From Micromonospora cremea (GTDB lineage: Bacteria > Actinomycetota > Actinomycetes > Mycobacteriales > Micromonosporaceae): DNA of 64,000 nucleotides. Below are positions 54,485 through 63,079 of the stretch, piece by piece. The translations under genes were made by a program, and so were the position numbers. The stretch covers positions 1,488,001 to 1,552,000 of the forward strand of contig NZ_FSQT01000001.1 of the NCBI RefSeq assembly GCF_900143515.1, written 5' to 3'. Numbering within the stretch: the first letter of the stretch is position 1; each line of letters opens with the position of its first letter. The notes below the pieces were generated by a model. The model worked only from the letters and a program-made list of their open reading frames with translations. It ran no database searches and was not told the DNA's origin.

Positions 54485-55615
54485 TCATGTTGGACCGTCC
54501 AGGGGGAACGTGGCCCGTACCGCGAAACCGCCGTCGTCGCGCGCGGCGGCCCGCAGGGTGCCGCCCAGTCCGGTCACCCGTTCCCGCATGCCGCGCAGGC
54601 CCACGCCCGGTGTGATCGGCCGGACCGGCGACGCCGAGCCGTCATCGGCCACCGAGACGGTCAGCTGCGCCGGGGCGTACTCGATGTGGATCTGCGCGGT
54701 GGCGGGGCCGGCGTGGCGGGCCACGTTGGTCAGGGCCTCCTGGACGACGCGGTACCCGGCCTGGTCGACCTCGGCGGGCAGGTCCCGGGGCTGACCGGTG
54801 ACGGTCACCTGCACCGGTACGCCGGCCGCCCGGGTCCGCTCGGCGAGCTCCTCCACCCGGGCCAGCCCGACGGGGTCTCCGTCGGTGGGTGAGCGCAGGA
54901 CGTCCAGCGTGGTGCGCAGTTCCCGCATTGCGGCGCTGCTGGCCTCCTGGATCGCCAGCAGCGTGGCCGACGGTTCCTCGCCTTTTTTGCGGGCCAGGTG
55001 CACGGCGATCCCGGCCTGCACCTTGATCACCGAGATGCTGTGGGTCAGCGAGTCGTGCAGGTCCCGGGCGATGCGCAGGCGCTCCTCCCCGGCGCGACGC
55101 AACGCCATCTCCTCGCGGGTGCGTTCGGCCTCGAACGCCCGCTGCTCGACCTGCTCCAGATACGCCCGGCGCTGCCGCGCGACCAGCCCGGCGACGTTGG
55201 CCGCCACGAACCAGCCCAGCAGCAGGGACGTCCGCTCGACGATCAGCTGGCCCGGCCGGTCGGCGGGCGCGACCGAGATGTCGCGGGCCAGGAAGCCCCC
55301 GAGGAAGACGAGGCTGGCCAGGGCGGCGGCCGCACGGTGCCCCCGCCAGGCGGTGACGTAGACCGCGCCGAGGACGGGGAACGCGGCGGACACCCCGGGG
55401 TGCACCCGCACGTGGAGGGCCAGCATGGCGCCGCTCACCGCGACCAACGCCACCACCGGATAGCGTCGGCACGCCGCCAGGGCCACCGCCATGGCCAGGA
55501 TCAGGCCGACGTCGACCGCCCGCACCGGTGCGGCGTCCGGCGCGAGCGCGGAGTTGGCGAGCAGGAGGACGCCGAGGGCGAGGCCGCCGAGGGCGTACGG
55601 CAGGTCACGGCGCAT
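54485..55615 (-). CDS. NarX/DesK-type sensor histidine kinase
   Basis: 376 aa. Four to five membrane helices in the first about 145 residues, a coiled-coil linker (RAYLEQVEQRAFEAERTREEMALRRAGEERL), then the HisKA_3 dimerisation box ARDLHDSLTHSISVIKVQAG with His187 and an ATPase domain (QEALTNVARHAGPA, VADDGSA, GLRGMRERV). It phosphorylates the regulator at 53746. Signal unknown; the sensing part is embedded in the membrane. The AhpD-like/multicopper oxidase operon starts 143 bp away in the opposite direction. Confidence 0.94.
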   Translation of the reverse strand: MRRDLPYALGGLALGVLLLANSALAPDAAPVRAVDVGLILAMAVALAACRRYPVVALVAVSGAMLALHVRVHPGVSAAFPVLGAVYVTAWRGHRAAAALASLVFLGGFLARDISVAPADRPGQLIVERTSLLLGWFVAANVAGLVARQRRAYLEQVEQRAFEAERTREEMALRRAGEERLRIARDLHDSLTHSISVIKVQAGIAVHLARKKGEEPSATLLAIQEASSAAMRELRTTLDVLRSPTDGDPVGLARVEELAERTRAAGVPVQVTVTGQPRDLPAEVDQAGYRVVQEALTNVARHAGPATAQIHIEYAPAQLTVSVADDGSASPVRPITPGVGLRGMRERVTGLGGTLRAAARDDGGFAVRATFPLDGPT

Positions 55616-55758
55616 GATCGAACTGTAGAACGGTCGTTCGCGGGGAACATCCCCCGTTCGCGGTAGATAGGGTGTACCGCGGACGCGGTATCGGCGGGTG
55701 GCCAAGTGTCTGCGGCGGCACGACGCTTTCCGGGCCCGCCGCGGCAAGCATCGAGCCC

Positions 55759-56748
55759 ATGACATACCGCTTCTTCACCCCCGCTCCCGCGAAGTCGGCG
55801 ACCGGGCTCACCGCGGCGGTCTACCGGCAGCTACGGGACGAGTTCCTCGGGCCGGTGCCCACCTTCCAGGCGCTCTCGGTCGTGCCGGAGTTGCTGGCCG
55901 CGACCTGGGCGCTGATACGCGAGGCCCTGCTCGCCGGGGACGCGTCCCGGGTCGAACGCGAACTCGTCGCGTCGGCGGTGTCCCGGGCCAACCGCTGCCG
56001 GTTCTGCGTCGACGCCCACGTGATGCTGCTGCACGCGCTCAGCGAGCACGAGCTGGCCGAGGTCATCGCACGGGGCGGGACGCCGGCGGAGCCGAGGCAC
56101 GCCGAACTCGCCGCCTGGGCCGAGGCCAGCCGCAGCCCGAAAGCCGCCGCCTGGACCAGCCCGTACGGCCCGGAGCTCACCGGCACCCTGCTCGCCTTCC
56201 ACTTCATCAACCGGGGTGTCTCGGCGCTGCTCGACCCGGATCTGCTGCCCGGTGGCCTGCAGCGCTCCCCGGTGGTGCGGTCGGTCGGGGGCCGGCTCTA
56301 CGCCAGGACGGCGCGGGAGCGGAAGGAGCCCGGTCTCAGCCTCCCGCTCCTCGAGGCCGGCACGACGGTCCCGCCGGCCTGGGCCGGGGACAGCCCGGTC
56401 GGCACTGCGTACGCGGCGTTGCGGAACGCGGCCCTGCGCGGCGGAGACCTGCTGGGCGACGTGGCGCGCCAGACCGTCTCGGCCACGGTGCGCTGGGAGG
56501 ACGGACGGCACCCGGCTCGGCCCTCGGACTGGGCCGTCGACCTGGTCCGGGACGTCCCGGGCGCGGATCGGGTGGGAACACGCATCGCGCTGCTGGCGGC
56601 GTTCGCGCCCAGCGCGGTCACCGTCGGCGACGTCGCCCTCTGGCGGCTGTCCCATCCGGACGACGCCGACCTCGTACGGCTGGTCGCGTACGGGGCGATC
56701 ACGGCCACCGATCACGTCGCCCAGGCACTGGCCTCGGCTCACCTCTAG
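55759..56748 (+). CDS. AhpD-like carboxymuconolactone decarboxylase-family protein
   Basis: 329 aa. The alkylhydroperoxidase AhpD motif SRANRCRFCVDAHVML gives Cys80, Cys83 and His87, the redox-active CxxC and proton-relay His. Two related helical domains are visible, the second lacking the Cys pair. Such proteins reduce peroxides or act as thiol oxidoreductases. ATG at 55759 (MTYRFFTPAP). It is first in an operon with a 4-TM protein and a multicopper oxidase, hinting at oxidative or copper stress. Confidence 0.88.
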   Translation: MTYRFFTPAPAKSATGLTAAVYRQLRDEFLGPVPTFQALSVVPELLAATWALIREALLAGDASRVERELVASAVSRANRCRFCVDAHVMLLHALSEHELAEVIARGGTPAEPRHAELAAWAEASRSPKAAAWTSPYGPELTGTLLAFHFINRGVSALLDPDLLPGGLQRSPVVRSVGGRLYARTARERKEPGLSLPLLEAGTTVPPAWAGDSPVGTAYAALRNAALRGGDLLGDVARQTVSATVRWEDGRHPARPSDWAVDLVRDVPGADRVGTRIALLAAFAPSAVTVGDVALWRLSHPDDADLVRLVAYGAITATDHVAQALASAHL

Positions 56749-56757
56749 GAGAGCACC

Positions 56758-57210
56758 ATGCGCAAGGCCTTCGTCGTCGTCACCACTCTGCTGCTCATCG
56801 CGTTCGCTGTGCAGTTCGTCTTCGCCGCCGTGGGCGCGTTCACGAAGCCCGCGGGCGACGGCGCGTACGCGCTGCACAGCGTCAACGGGACGGCGGTCAT
56901 CCCGGTTCTCACCCTGCTCACCATCCTGTTCGCCGCGCTGGCGAGGGCACCGGGCCGGCTCATCGGACTGACGACCCTGCCGCTCGGCCTCGTCGTCGTA
57001 CAGGCGCTGACCGCCATGCTCGCGAACGGGTCCACCGACGCCGCGAGCGCCAGCACGCCGGTCGGCCTGACCATCGCCGGGCTGCACGCGGTCAACGGAA
57101 TCATCGCGGTGCACGTCGTGGTCGGCATCCTCCGGGCAGCGCGAACGCTGGCCGACCCCGCGCCGGCGGGCGCCACCCAGGTGACCGTCCGGGAAGGGGA
57201 GCCGGCATGA
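56758..57210 (+). CDS. Four-helix membrane protein with paired LHxVNG motifs
   Basis: 150 aa with four predicted helices (about 3-25, 45-65, 72-90, 105-128). LHSVNGTAVIPV and LHAVNGIIAVHVVVG repeat the same motif in helices 2 and 4, so the membrane could hold paired His residues suited to heme or copper. This matches DUF6220-like proteins; no function is known. ATG at 56758 is 9 nt after the previous stop, with AGGAGAGC as ribosome site. The stop overlaps the oxidase ATG. Confidence 0.8.
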   Translation: MRKAFVVVTTLLLIAFAVQFVFAAVGAFTKPAGDGAYALHSVNGTAVIPVLTLLTILFAALARAPGRLIGLTTLPLGLVVVQALTAMLANGSTDAASASTPVGLTIAGLHAVNGIIAVHVVVGILRAARTLADPAPAGATQVTVREGEPA

Positions 57211-58946
57211 CCACCGGCTCGCTGCTCGCGGTCGACCTCGTGATCGCGGTCCTCGCAGCCGCCGCATGGCTGGGCGGCGGCGCCGCGTCGGCCGCCCGGC
57301 GCCGCCCACTCGCGCTGGGACTGGCCGCCTTCGCGCTGCTCGCCACGCTCGCCCGCGCGTTCACGATCATCGCGCTCGCCCGTGCCGGCTGGTGGTTCGC
57401 GGGGGAGAAGGTCCTCATCGCCGCCCCACTGTCGCTCGCGGCGGTGGTCGTCGCCGGGCCGCGGCTGCTGCGGGCCCCGGGCGACATCCGGTCCGTCGCG
57501 GTCCCGCTTCTTTTCGCCGGGTACGCCCAGAGCGGCGCACTGCTCGTGACGCTCCTGTACGGCTATCCGGCGTCGGCGGGCGTGGGACTGCTCGCGGTCG
57601 CCGGGGTGGTCGCGGCGACCGCGCTCTCGTGGCGCGTCCTCGGCGCCCGCCCGTCCCGGATGGTGTCCCGGGCGGCCCTGGTGGTGGCGGTCGCGGCGCT
57701 GCTGACCGGAACCGGGCTGGCCGTCGCCCCGGGAGCCGCGTCCGGCGTACCCCATGATCATGATTACCCGCTCGCGCGGACCGCCGACGAACCGACCAGG
57801 CGGTTCGCTCTGACGGCCGGGACCGCCACGGTGAGCGTGAGTGGCCGTGACGTCGAGGCGTGGGCGTTCAACGCGCAGGTTCCCGGGCCGGAGCTGACCG
57901 CCACCGCCGGCGACGTCCTCGAGGTGACGCTGCGCAACCGGGACATCGCGCGGGGCGTCACCCTGCACTGGCACGGGTACGACGTGCCGAACAGTCAGGA
58001 CGGGGTGCCCGGCGTGACCCAGGCAGCGGTGCTGCCCGGGCAGGAGTTCGTCTACCGGTTCCGCGCCGACCAGGTCGGGACGTACTGGTACCACACGCAT
58101 GCGGTCTCCGACGTCGGCGTGCGGATGGGCCTCTACGGTGTCCTGGTGGTGCGCCCGGCGCCGGTCACCGGCGTCGACGTCACGGTGCCCGTGCACACGC
58201 TGTCGGGCCTTCCGCTGCCCGAGCCGAAAGTGGAGCCGGTCGAGGCGGACGTGCCCGTGCGGCTGCGGCTGATCAACACCGACAGCACGACGCACCGCTA
58301 CGCCCTGGCCGGGACTCCGTTCCGGGTCGCCGCGATCGACGGATACGACCTGCAGGGCCCGGCGCCCCTGGTGGACACGGCCGTGCTGATCCCGGCCGGT
58401 GGCCGCTACGACCTGGTGTTCACCGCACCCCCCACGCCGGTGGCGCTGTTCGTCGACGGACGGGCGGTCTACTCGACCGGACCGGTGTCGGCGGCGACCG
58501 GCGCGTGGCCGGTGCTGGATCCGCTCACCTACGGAGTCGGTTCTCCGGTGCCGTGGTCCCGGGTCGACCGGACGTTCACCCTCGTTCTCGACCGCGGCCT
58601 CGACCTGCACGGACTGCTTCCGCGATACGCCCACACCGTCAACGGCGCGGCCGACCCGGACATCCCGTCGCAGGTTGTACGCCTCGGCGACATCGTCAAG
58701 TTCACGATCGTCAACAGGTCTCAGATCGTGCACCCGTGGCATCTGCACGGCCATCACGTCCTGGTGCTGTCCCGTAACGGTGAGCCGGCGACCGGCAGTC
58801 CCCTGTGGCTGGACTCCTTCGACGTCCGCCCCGGTGATGTGTGGGAGGTGGCGTTCCGGGCCGACAACCCAGGAACGTGGGCCAACCACTGCCACAATCT
58901 GGCGCACGCCGACGCCGGGATGACGCTGCACCTGATGTACTCGTGA
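57207..58946 (+). CDS. Membrane-fused multicopper oxidase
   Basis: 579 aa. Residues about 1-175 form six predicted membrane helices; the rest is an extracytoplasmic cupredoxin oxidase. Copper motifs: HWHG (254-257), WYHTH (294-298), HPWHLHGH (about 509) and HCHNLAHADAGM (about 561-572) with type 1, 2 and 3 ligands; the Met of AGM is the axial ligand. Domain 2 appears short, nearer the two-domain type. Expected reaction: oxidation of Cu(I), phenols or another reductant with O2 to water. ATGA links it to the 4-TM protein. Confidence 0.9.
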   Translation: MTTGSLLAVDLVIAVLAAAAWLGGGAASAARRRPLALGLAAFALLATLARAFTIIALARAGWWFAGEKVLIAAPLSLAAVVVAGPRLLRAPGDIRSVAVPLLFAGYAQSGALLVTLLYGYPASAGVGLLAVAGVVAATALSWRVLGARPSRMVSRAALVVAVAALLTGTGLAVAPGAASGVPHDHDYPLARTADEPTRRFALTAGTATVSVSGRDVEAWAFNAQVPGPELTATAGDVLEVTLRNRDIARGVTLHWHGYDVPNSQDGVPGVTQAAVLPGQEFVYRFRADQVGTYWYHTHAVSDVGVRMGLYGVLVVRPAPVTGVDVTVPVHTLSGLPLPEPKVEPVEADVPVRLRLINTDSTTHRYALAGTPFRVAAIDGYDLQGPAPLVDTAVLIPAGGRYDLVFTAPPTPVALFVDGRAVYSTGPVSAATGAWPVLDPLTYGVGSPVPWSRVDRTFTLVLDRGLDLHGLLPRYAHTVNGAADPDIPSQVVRLGDIVKFTIVNRSQIVHPWHLHGHHVLVLSRNGEPATGSPLWLDSFDVRPGDVWEVAFRADNPGTWANHCHNLAHADAGMTLHLMYS

Positions 58947-59081
58947 TCCGCTTGAAGCGGCCTGCCACACGCACAACATCTGGTTGTGGCTCGCCGCCAG
59001 TTCAGTTGTTTGAACCCTCTCCCCGGCCCCTGCTTTGCTCAACCGATCAACGGCGGGTTGTTCGAGGGGGAGGCGCGGAGC

Positions 59082-60359
59082 GTGGGCAGACGATCCCTGG
59101 GCCGGCAGTTCGGATGGCTGTGGGCTGCCTACGCGGCCAGCGCCTATGGCTCGGGGCTGGGGTTCGGTGCGCTCCCGCTGATCGCCGTGCTGGTGTTGGA
59201 CGCCAGCCCCGCCCAGGTGTCCGCACTGTCGGCGGTGGGGCCGGCCGTGGGGGCCCTGATCGCGTTGCCGCTCGGGCCGTGGGTGGAGTTTCGCCGCAAG
59301 CGACCGGTGATGATCGCGATGGACCTGGCTCGGTTCGCGGTCATCATGACGATCCCGGTCGCCTATGCCTTCGGCCTGCTCAGCTTCGTCCAGCTGCTGG
59401 TCGTCTCGGCCATCGTCGCCGCGGCCAGGATCGCCTTCAATGCGGCCAGCGGCGCCTACCTCAAGGCCCTCGTCCGGCCGGACGACCTGCTCGTGGCCAA
59501 CGCGCGGTTCGAGTCGACGACGTGGAGCTCCATCGCCGTCGGGCCGCCGCTGGGCGGCGCGGGGATCGGCCTGCTCGGGCCGGTGACCACCGTGGTGGCC
59601 GACGCACTCAGCTATCTGTTCTCCGCTCTGGGCATCACGGCGATTGGCGGCCGGGAAGAACACCCGCGGCGGACCGGCAGGCAACGGGTCCGGGCCAACG
59701 AGTTGCTCGACGGCTGGCGACACCTCCTGACCCACCCCGGGCTGCGGGCGCTCTACCTCAACCAGCTGCTCGTCGGCGGACTGATCATGGCCACGGAGCC
59801 GCTGTTGGCCGTGCTCCTGCTCCGCCAGCTCGGATTCCCACCCTGGCAGTACGGCCTCGCCTTCGCCGTGCCCTGCGTCGGCGGACTCATCGGCTCACGC
59901 CTTGCCCGCGGTGTCGTGGCGCGGTATGGCCAACACCGGATCCTGCGTACCGTCGGCACGCTGCGGGCGATCTGGCTGATCGGCCTCACCTTCGTCCAGC
60001 CCGGTGTCGCCGGCCTCGCCACGGTGATGGCTGTCGAGCTCGCGATCATCATCAGCATGAGCCTGTACAACCCGGTGCTCGCCACCTATCGACTTGAACA
60101 CACGCCCAAGGACCGCATCGTCCGCACCCTGTCGGCCTGGTCGATCAGCAGCAGCGCCTCCATCGCCATCCTCGGCGCGCTGGGCGGGCTGCTCGCCAGC
60201 GCCACCAGCGTGCGCACGGCTATCGCAGTCGCGGGACTGCTCATCCTCGCCAGCCCGCTGCTGCTGCCACGCCGACGGGATCTCGCATCCGTACCCGACC
60301 TCGAGCTGGCGCGTCTTCCCCCGACGACGGCGCCTTCCGGCTCACCGGGAGCCAGGTGA
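59082..60359 (+). CDS. MFS transporter (MFS_3/enterobactin-exporter-like)
   Basis: 425 aa, 12 predicted helices. GWLWAAYAASAYGSGLGFGALPLIAVLVL starts helix 1; LGPWVEFRRKRPVMIAMDLAR is the loop 2-3 motif with basic residues, and NARFESTTWSSIAVGPPLGGAGIGLLG helix 5. This layout is that of EntS-type exporters. I chose GTG 59082 (VGRRSLG) because GGGGGAGG is 8 nt upstream; an earlier start at 58986 would add 32 poorly hydrophobic residues. Substrate unknown. Confidence 0.87.
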   Translation: MGRRSLGRQFGWLWAAYAASAYGSGLGFGALPLIAVLVLDASPAQVSALSAVGPAVGALIALPLGPWVEFRRKRPVMIAMDLARFAVIMTIPVAYAFGLLSFVQLLVVSAIVAAARIAFNAASGAYLKALVRPDDLLVANARFESTTWSSIAVGPPLGGAGIGLLGPVTTVVADALSYLFSALGITAIGGREEHPRRTGRQRVRANELLDGWRHLLTHPGLRALYLNQLLVGGLIMATEPLLAVLLLRQLGFPPWQYGLAFAVPCVGGLIGSRLARGVVARYGQHRILRTVGTLRAIWLIGLTFVQPGVAGLATVMAVELAIIISMSLYNPVLATYRLEHTPKDRIVRTLSAWSISSSASIAILGALGGLLASATSVRTAIAVAGLLILASPLLLPRRRDLASVPDLELARLPPTTAPSGSPGAR

Positions 60360-60542
60360 CGACCGCCCTGTGCACCACGGAGGAGTCCGGAAGCCACCGT
60401 GAGAGGGCGGGTAGCGGACCGGTCCGGTGGTGGCGCGGATTGCCTGCCTTCTATACCGTGGCACGGTTGCAGGCGGCTACTTCCCCGACAGGGCTGTCCC
60501 GTGACCGGATTCGTGTAGGCAGTCGAAATGAGGGGGTTCGTC

Positions 60543-61376
60543 GTGACCATGGACTCGCAGGCGACCGACCGGCCCGAGGCTGGCGAGGACGCCGTCCAGC
60601 AGAGGATCGACACGTCGGTGCCGCATTCGGCGCGGATCTGGAACTACTGGCTCGGCGGCAAGGACAACTTCGCGGTCGACCGTGCGGCTGGCGACCAGTA
60701 TCGGCAGGTCTTCCCCGGCGTCGTTGACGTTGCCCGTGCCTCCCGGCAGTTCCTGGTCCGCTCGATCACGTTCCTCGCCGGTGAGGCGGGCATCCGCCAG
60801 TTCCTCGACGTCGGCACGGGCCTGCCGACGGCCAACAACACCCACGAGGTGGCGCAGCGGATCGCGCCGGACGCGCGGATCGTCTACGTCGACAGCGACC
60901 CGCTGGTGCTGGTGCACGCCCGTGCGCTGCTGGTCAGCGCGGTCGAAGGCAGGACCGCCTACATCGACGCCGATCTGCGCGACCCTGCCGCGGTCATCGA
61001 CGAGGCCGGCAAGACGTTGGACTTCGACCAGCCGATCGGCCTCATCCTCAGCGGCGTCATGGGCCACGTGCCCGACTACGAGACGGCCCGGTCGATCACG
61101 CGGCAGCTGCTGGCGCCGCTGTCGAGTGGCAGTTACCTCTCCCTCAACGACGGCACCAGCCTTCTCAGCCCGGAGATGCAGCAGGCCCAAGACGACTACA
61201 ACGACACCGGGGCGACGCCGTACACGCTGCGCTCACCCGACCAGATCGCCGGGTTCTTCGAGGGCCTGGAGCTGGTGGAGCCGGGCGTCGTGCCGTGCCC
61301 GCAGTGGCGACCCGACGACGCGGTCGACACGCCCGCCGACATCGACGCCTTCGGCGGGGTGGGCCGCAAGCACTGA
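60543..61376 (+). CDS. DUF574-family SAM-dependent methyltransferase
   Basis: 277 aa. TSVPHSARIWNYWLGGKDNFAVDRAAGD and IRQFLDVGTGLPTANNTHEVAQ (SAM motif I), YVDSDPLVLVHARALL and LILSGVMGHVPD are the family hallmarks. Actinobacteria carry many copies; targets are not known. GTG at 60543 (VTMDSQ) is preferred because GAGGGGG lies 6 nt upstream; ATG 60528 is possible. It is a single-gene unit. Confidence 0.9.
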   Translation: MTMDSQATDRPEAGEDAVQQRIDTSVPHSARIWNYWLGGKDNFAVDRAAGDQYRQVFPGVVDVARASRQFLVRSITFLAGEAGIRQFLDVGTGLPTANNTHEVAQRIAPDARIVYVDSDPLVLVHARALLVSAVEGRTAYIDADLRDPAAVIDEAGKTLDFDQPIGLILSGVMGHVPDYETARSITRQLLAPLSSGSYLSLNDGTSLLSPEMQQAQDDYNDTGATPYTLRSPDQIAGFFEGLELVEPGVVPCPQWRPDDAVDTPADIDAFGGVGRKH

Positions 61377-61459
61377 CCTCGTACGCGCTCGCCCGGCCCG
61401 GCGTGGACCGCACGGGTCGCACGCCGGTCCGGACGATCAGCACACGGGCGGCGGTACGG

Positions 61460-61891
61460 TCACGGGGTCGGGACGAGGGTGTGGAGCACCGGGTCGGATC
61501 CGTCGTTGTCGGTCACCACGGCGTACAGCCGGGCGTTGCCCGCGGCGAAGGCGAGTCCACGGGGCGCAACGTCGTTGTAGGCGGTCGGGCGCATCCCGAA
61601 GTCGTACGTCCAACTCGCCTGGTCGGCCGTCTGCTCGTAGCCGAACACGTCGTTGTCAGAGCCGCTGGGGCTCTGCGCGCCGAGCGCGAGCTGATTGTCG
61701 GCCCCCACGGCTACCGCCATCGGGTTGGGACCGGTCACGTAGGTGCGGCTGGTGACCAGGCCGGGGATCTGCATCAACGTGTGGTACTGGCTGTCACCGG
61801 CGAGAACGATGCCGGCACTGTCCGAGGTCACCGTTATGTCCTGGACGATTTCCGACCAGTCCAGTCGGCAGGTGCCCGGCCCCCAGCACAT
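61460..61891 (-). pseudogene. C-terminal fragment of a beta-propeller-like secreted protein
   Basis: 143-aa frame with strand-turn repeats (GIVLAGDSQYHTLMQIPG, MAVAVGADNQLALGAQS, GLAFAAGNARLYAVVTDNDGSDPVLHTLV) of the sort found in propeller or surface repeat proteins. There is no signal peptide; the frame stays open upstream of the ATG (…HNDLVDL) into the divergent acetyltransferase gene, and the rest of the propeller is absent. It looks like the end of a gene cut by a rearrangement. Confidence 0.6.
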
Positions 61892-61940
61892 AAGGTCGAC
61901 GAGGTCGTTGTGGGCTCGTCGGAGGTGGCTGCGTCGACCC

Positions 61941-61946
61941 TAGGAT
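61941..61946 (+). promoter_or_regulatory. -10 box of the GNAT gene
   Basis: TAGGAT ends 7 nt before the ATG at 61954; no ribosome site. Confidence 0.45.
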
Positions 61947-61953
61947 CGGGACG

Positions 61954-62450
61954 ATGCAGGAGACACGGCCAACGGTTCGGCCAGCGCGCTTGGGGGATGT
62001 TGCGTCATTGGTGCAGCTGCGCCTGGCCAACGCCGAGGCGCACCTTGCTCTCGACGCTGCCACCTACCGCGTGCCACCGCGTGACGCGGTGGTGTGCCAT
62101 TTCGCGGCCATGCTTGCCGACGGGGCCGGGCGGGATGGTGTCCTTGTCGCTGAGGCTCATGGCGGCCAGGTGGTCGGGATGGTCGAGGTGCTGCGGCATG
62201 CCGATCCGCCGGAGCATCAGATCCTGCGTCCTGAACCTTCGGCCCAGGTGCACACGGTGGTGCTTTGCCCGAAGCCAGGGGACTCGGGGTGGGATCAGCG
62301 TTGCTGGCGGCGGCGGAACGGTGGGCGACCAGCCGGGGAATCAGGTACCTGTCGGCCGGCATCCACCACCGCAACGTCGATGCGGTGCGCTTCTACAGTC
62401 GGCACGGCTACACCGACGCCGGGCTCTCCCTCGGCAAGCGTGTGGATTAG
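61954..62450 (+). pseudogene. GNAT acetyltransferase with a frameshift
   Basis: N-terminal half: TVRPARLGDVASLVQLRLANAEAH to MVEVLRHADPPEHQ...VHTVVL. Then the frame breaks near 62262-62266 (CTTTG). In the next frame PEARGLGVGSALLAAAERWATSRGI, the acetyl-CoA-binding loop, and FYSRHGYTDAGLSLGKRVD end the domain at 62450. One missing base (or two extra) restores the whole GNAT fold. It may be a real lesion or a read error. Confidence 0.75.
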
Positions 62451-63028
62451 CGCCCCAGTTCGCCGAGTCGCAACGTCCGAGGGTCAGTCGCCGACCGGGC
62501 GCGGTACTGGTCGCGGGTGATCGCATGAACGGCGACAGGCTGTTCGTGACCCGGTACGACAGTGTCGAATTCGCGCGTGAGTCCCAGCTTCTCCATGACC
62601 CGCGCCGACCTGTCGTTATCGACGTGGCGAACGCTGATGATGCGGTCCAGGCCGCGGTCGAGGAAGCCGAACCGCAGGGCCGCCGTGGCCGCCTCTGTCG
62701 CGTACCCATGTCCCCAGGACCGTCGGTCGAGCCGCCACCCGATCTCCACGGCCGGCATCACCTCCGGCAGGAAGTCGGGCACCGCGAGCCCGGCCCAACC
62801 GACGAACACGCCGGTCTCGCGAACCTCCACGGCGAACAGGCCGTATCCGCGCTCCTGCCAGTTCGCGATCATCTTCTGCAAGCCGTCAGCGCTCTGCCGG
62901 CGATCGCGCACGGAGCCGTCCATGATGTAGCGCATCACCTCCGGGTCGGCGTTGATGGCCGCCAGGGAGTCGAGGTCGTCGTTCCGCCAACCGCGCAGGG
63001 TCAACCGGTCGGTCTCCAGGGTGATCAC
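62447..63028 (-). CDS. RimJ/RimL-type GNAT acetyltransferase
   Basis: 193 aa. TDRLTLRGWRNDDLDSLAAINADPEVMRYI starts the fold; VEIGWRLDRRSWGHGYATEAATAALRFGF has the acetyl-CoA loop, and SVRHVDNDRSARVMEKLGLTREFD the C-terminal strand. Family members acetylate N-terminal or small-molecule amines. GTG at 63028. Its 3' end overlaps the broken GNAT gene by 4 nt in a convergent arrangement. Confidence 0.9.
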   Translation of the reverse strand: MITLETDRLTLRGWRNDDLDSLAAINADPEVMRYIMDGSVRDRRQSADGLQKMIANWQERGYGLFAVEVRETGVFVGWAGLAVPDFLPEVMPAVEIGWRLDRRSWGHGYATEAATAALRFGFLDRGLDRIISVRHVDNDRSARVMEKLGLTREFDTVVPGHEQPVAVHAITRDQYRARSATDPRTLRLGELGR

Positions 63029-63079
63029 GGGACCATTCTGCGTACCGCACCCGCCCCGCTCAAGGCCGACCTCTCCAGG

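Noticed and set aside
55698-57206. The same frame as the multicopper oxidase stays open for 1.5 kb upstream
   Set aside because: It runs antiphase through the AhpD-like and 4-TM genes; the oxidase start at 57207 has an ATGA overlap and begins with membrane helices.
56745-59735. A 996-codon minus-strand frame
   Set aside because: Antisense to the 4-TM protein, multicopper oxidase and part of the MFS gene; no domain is recognisable.
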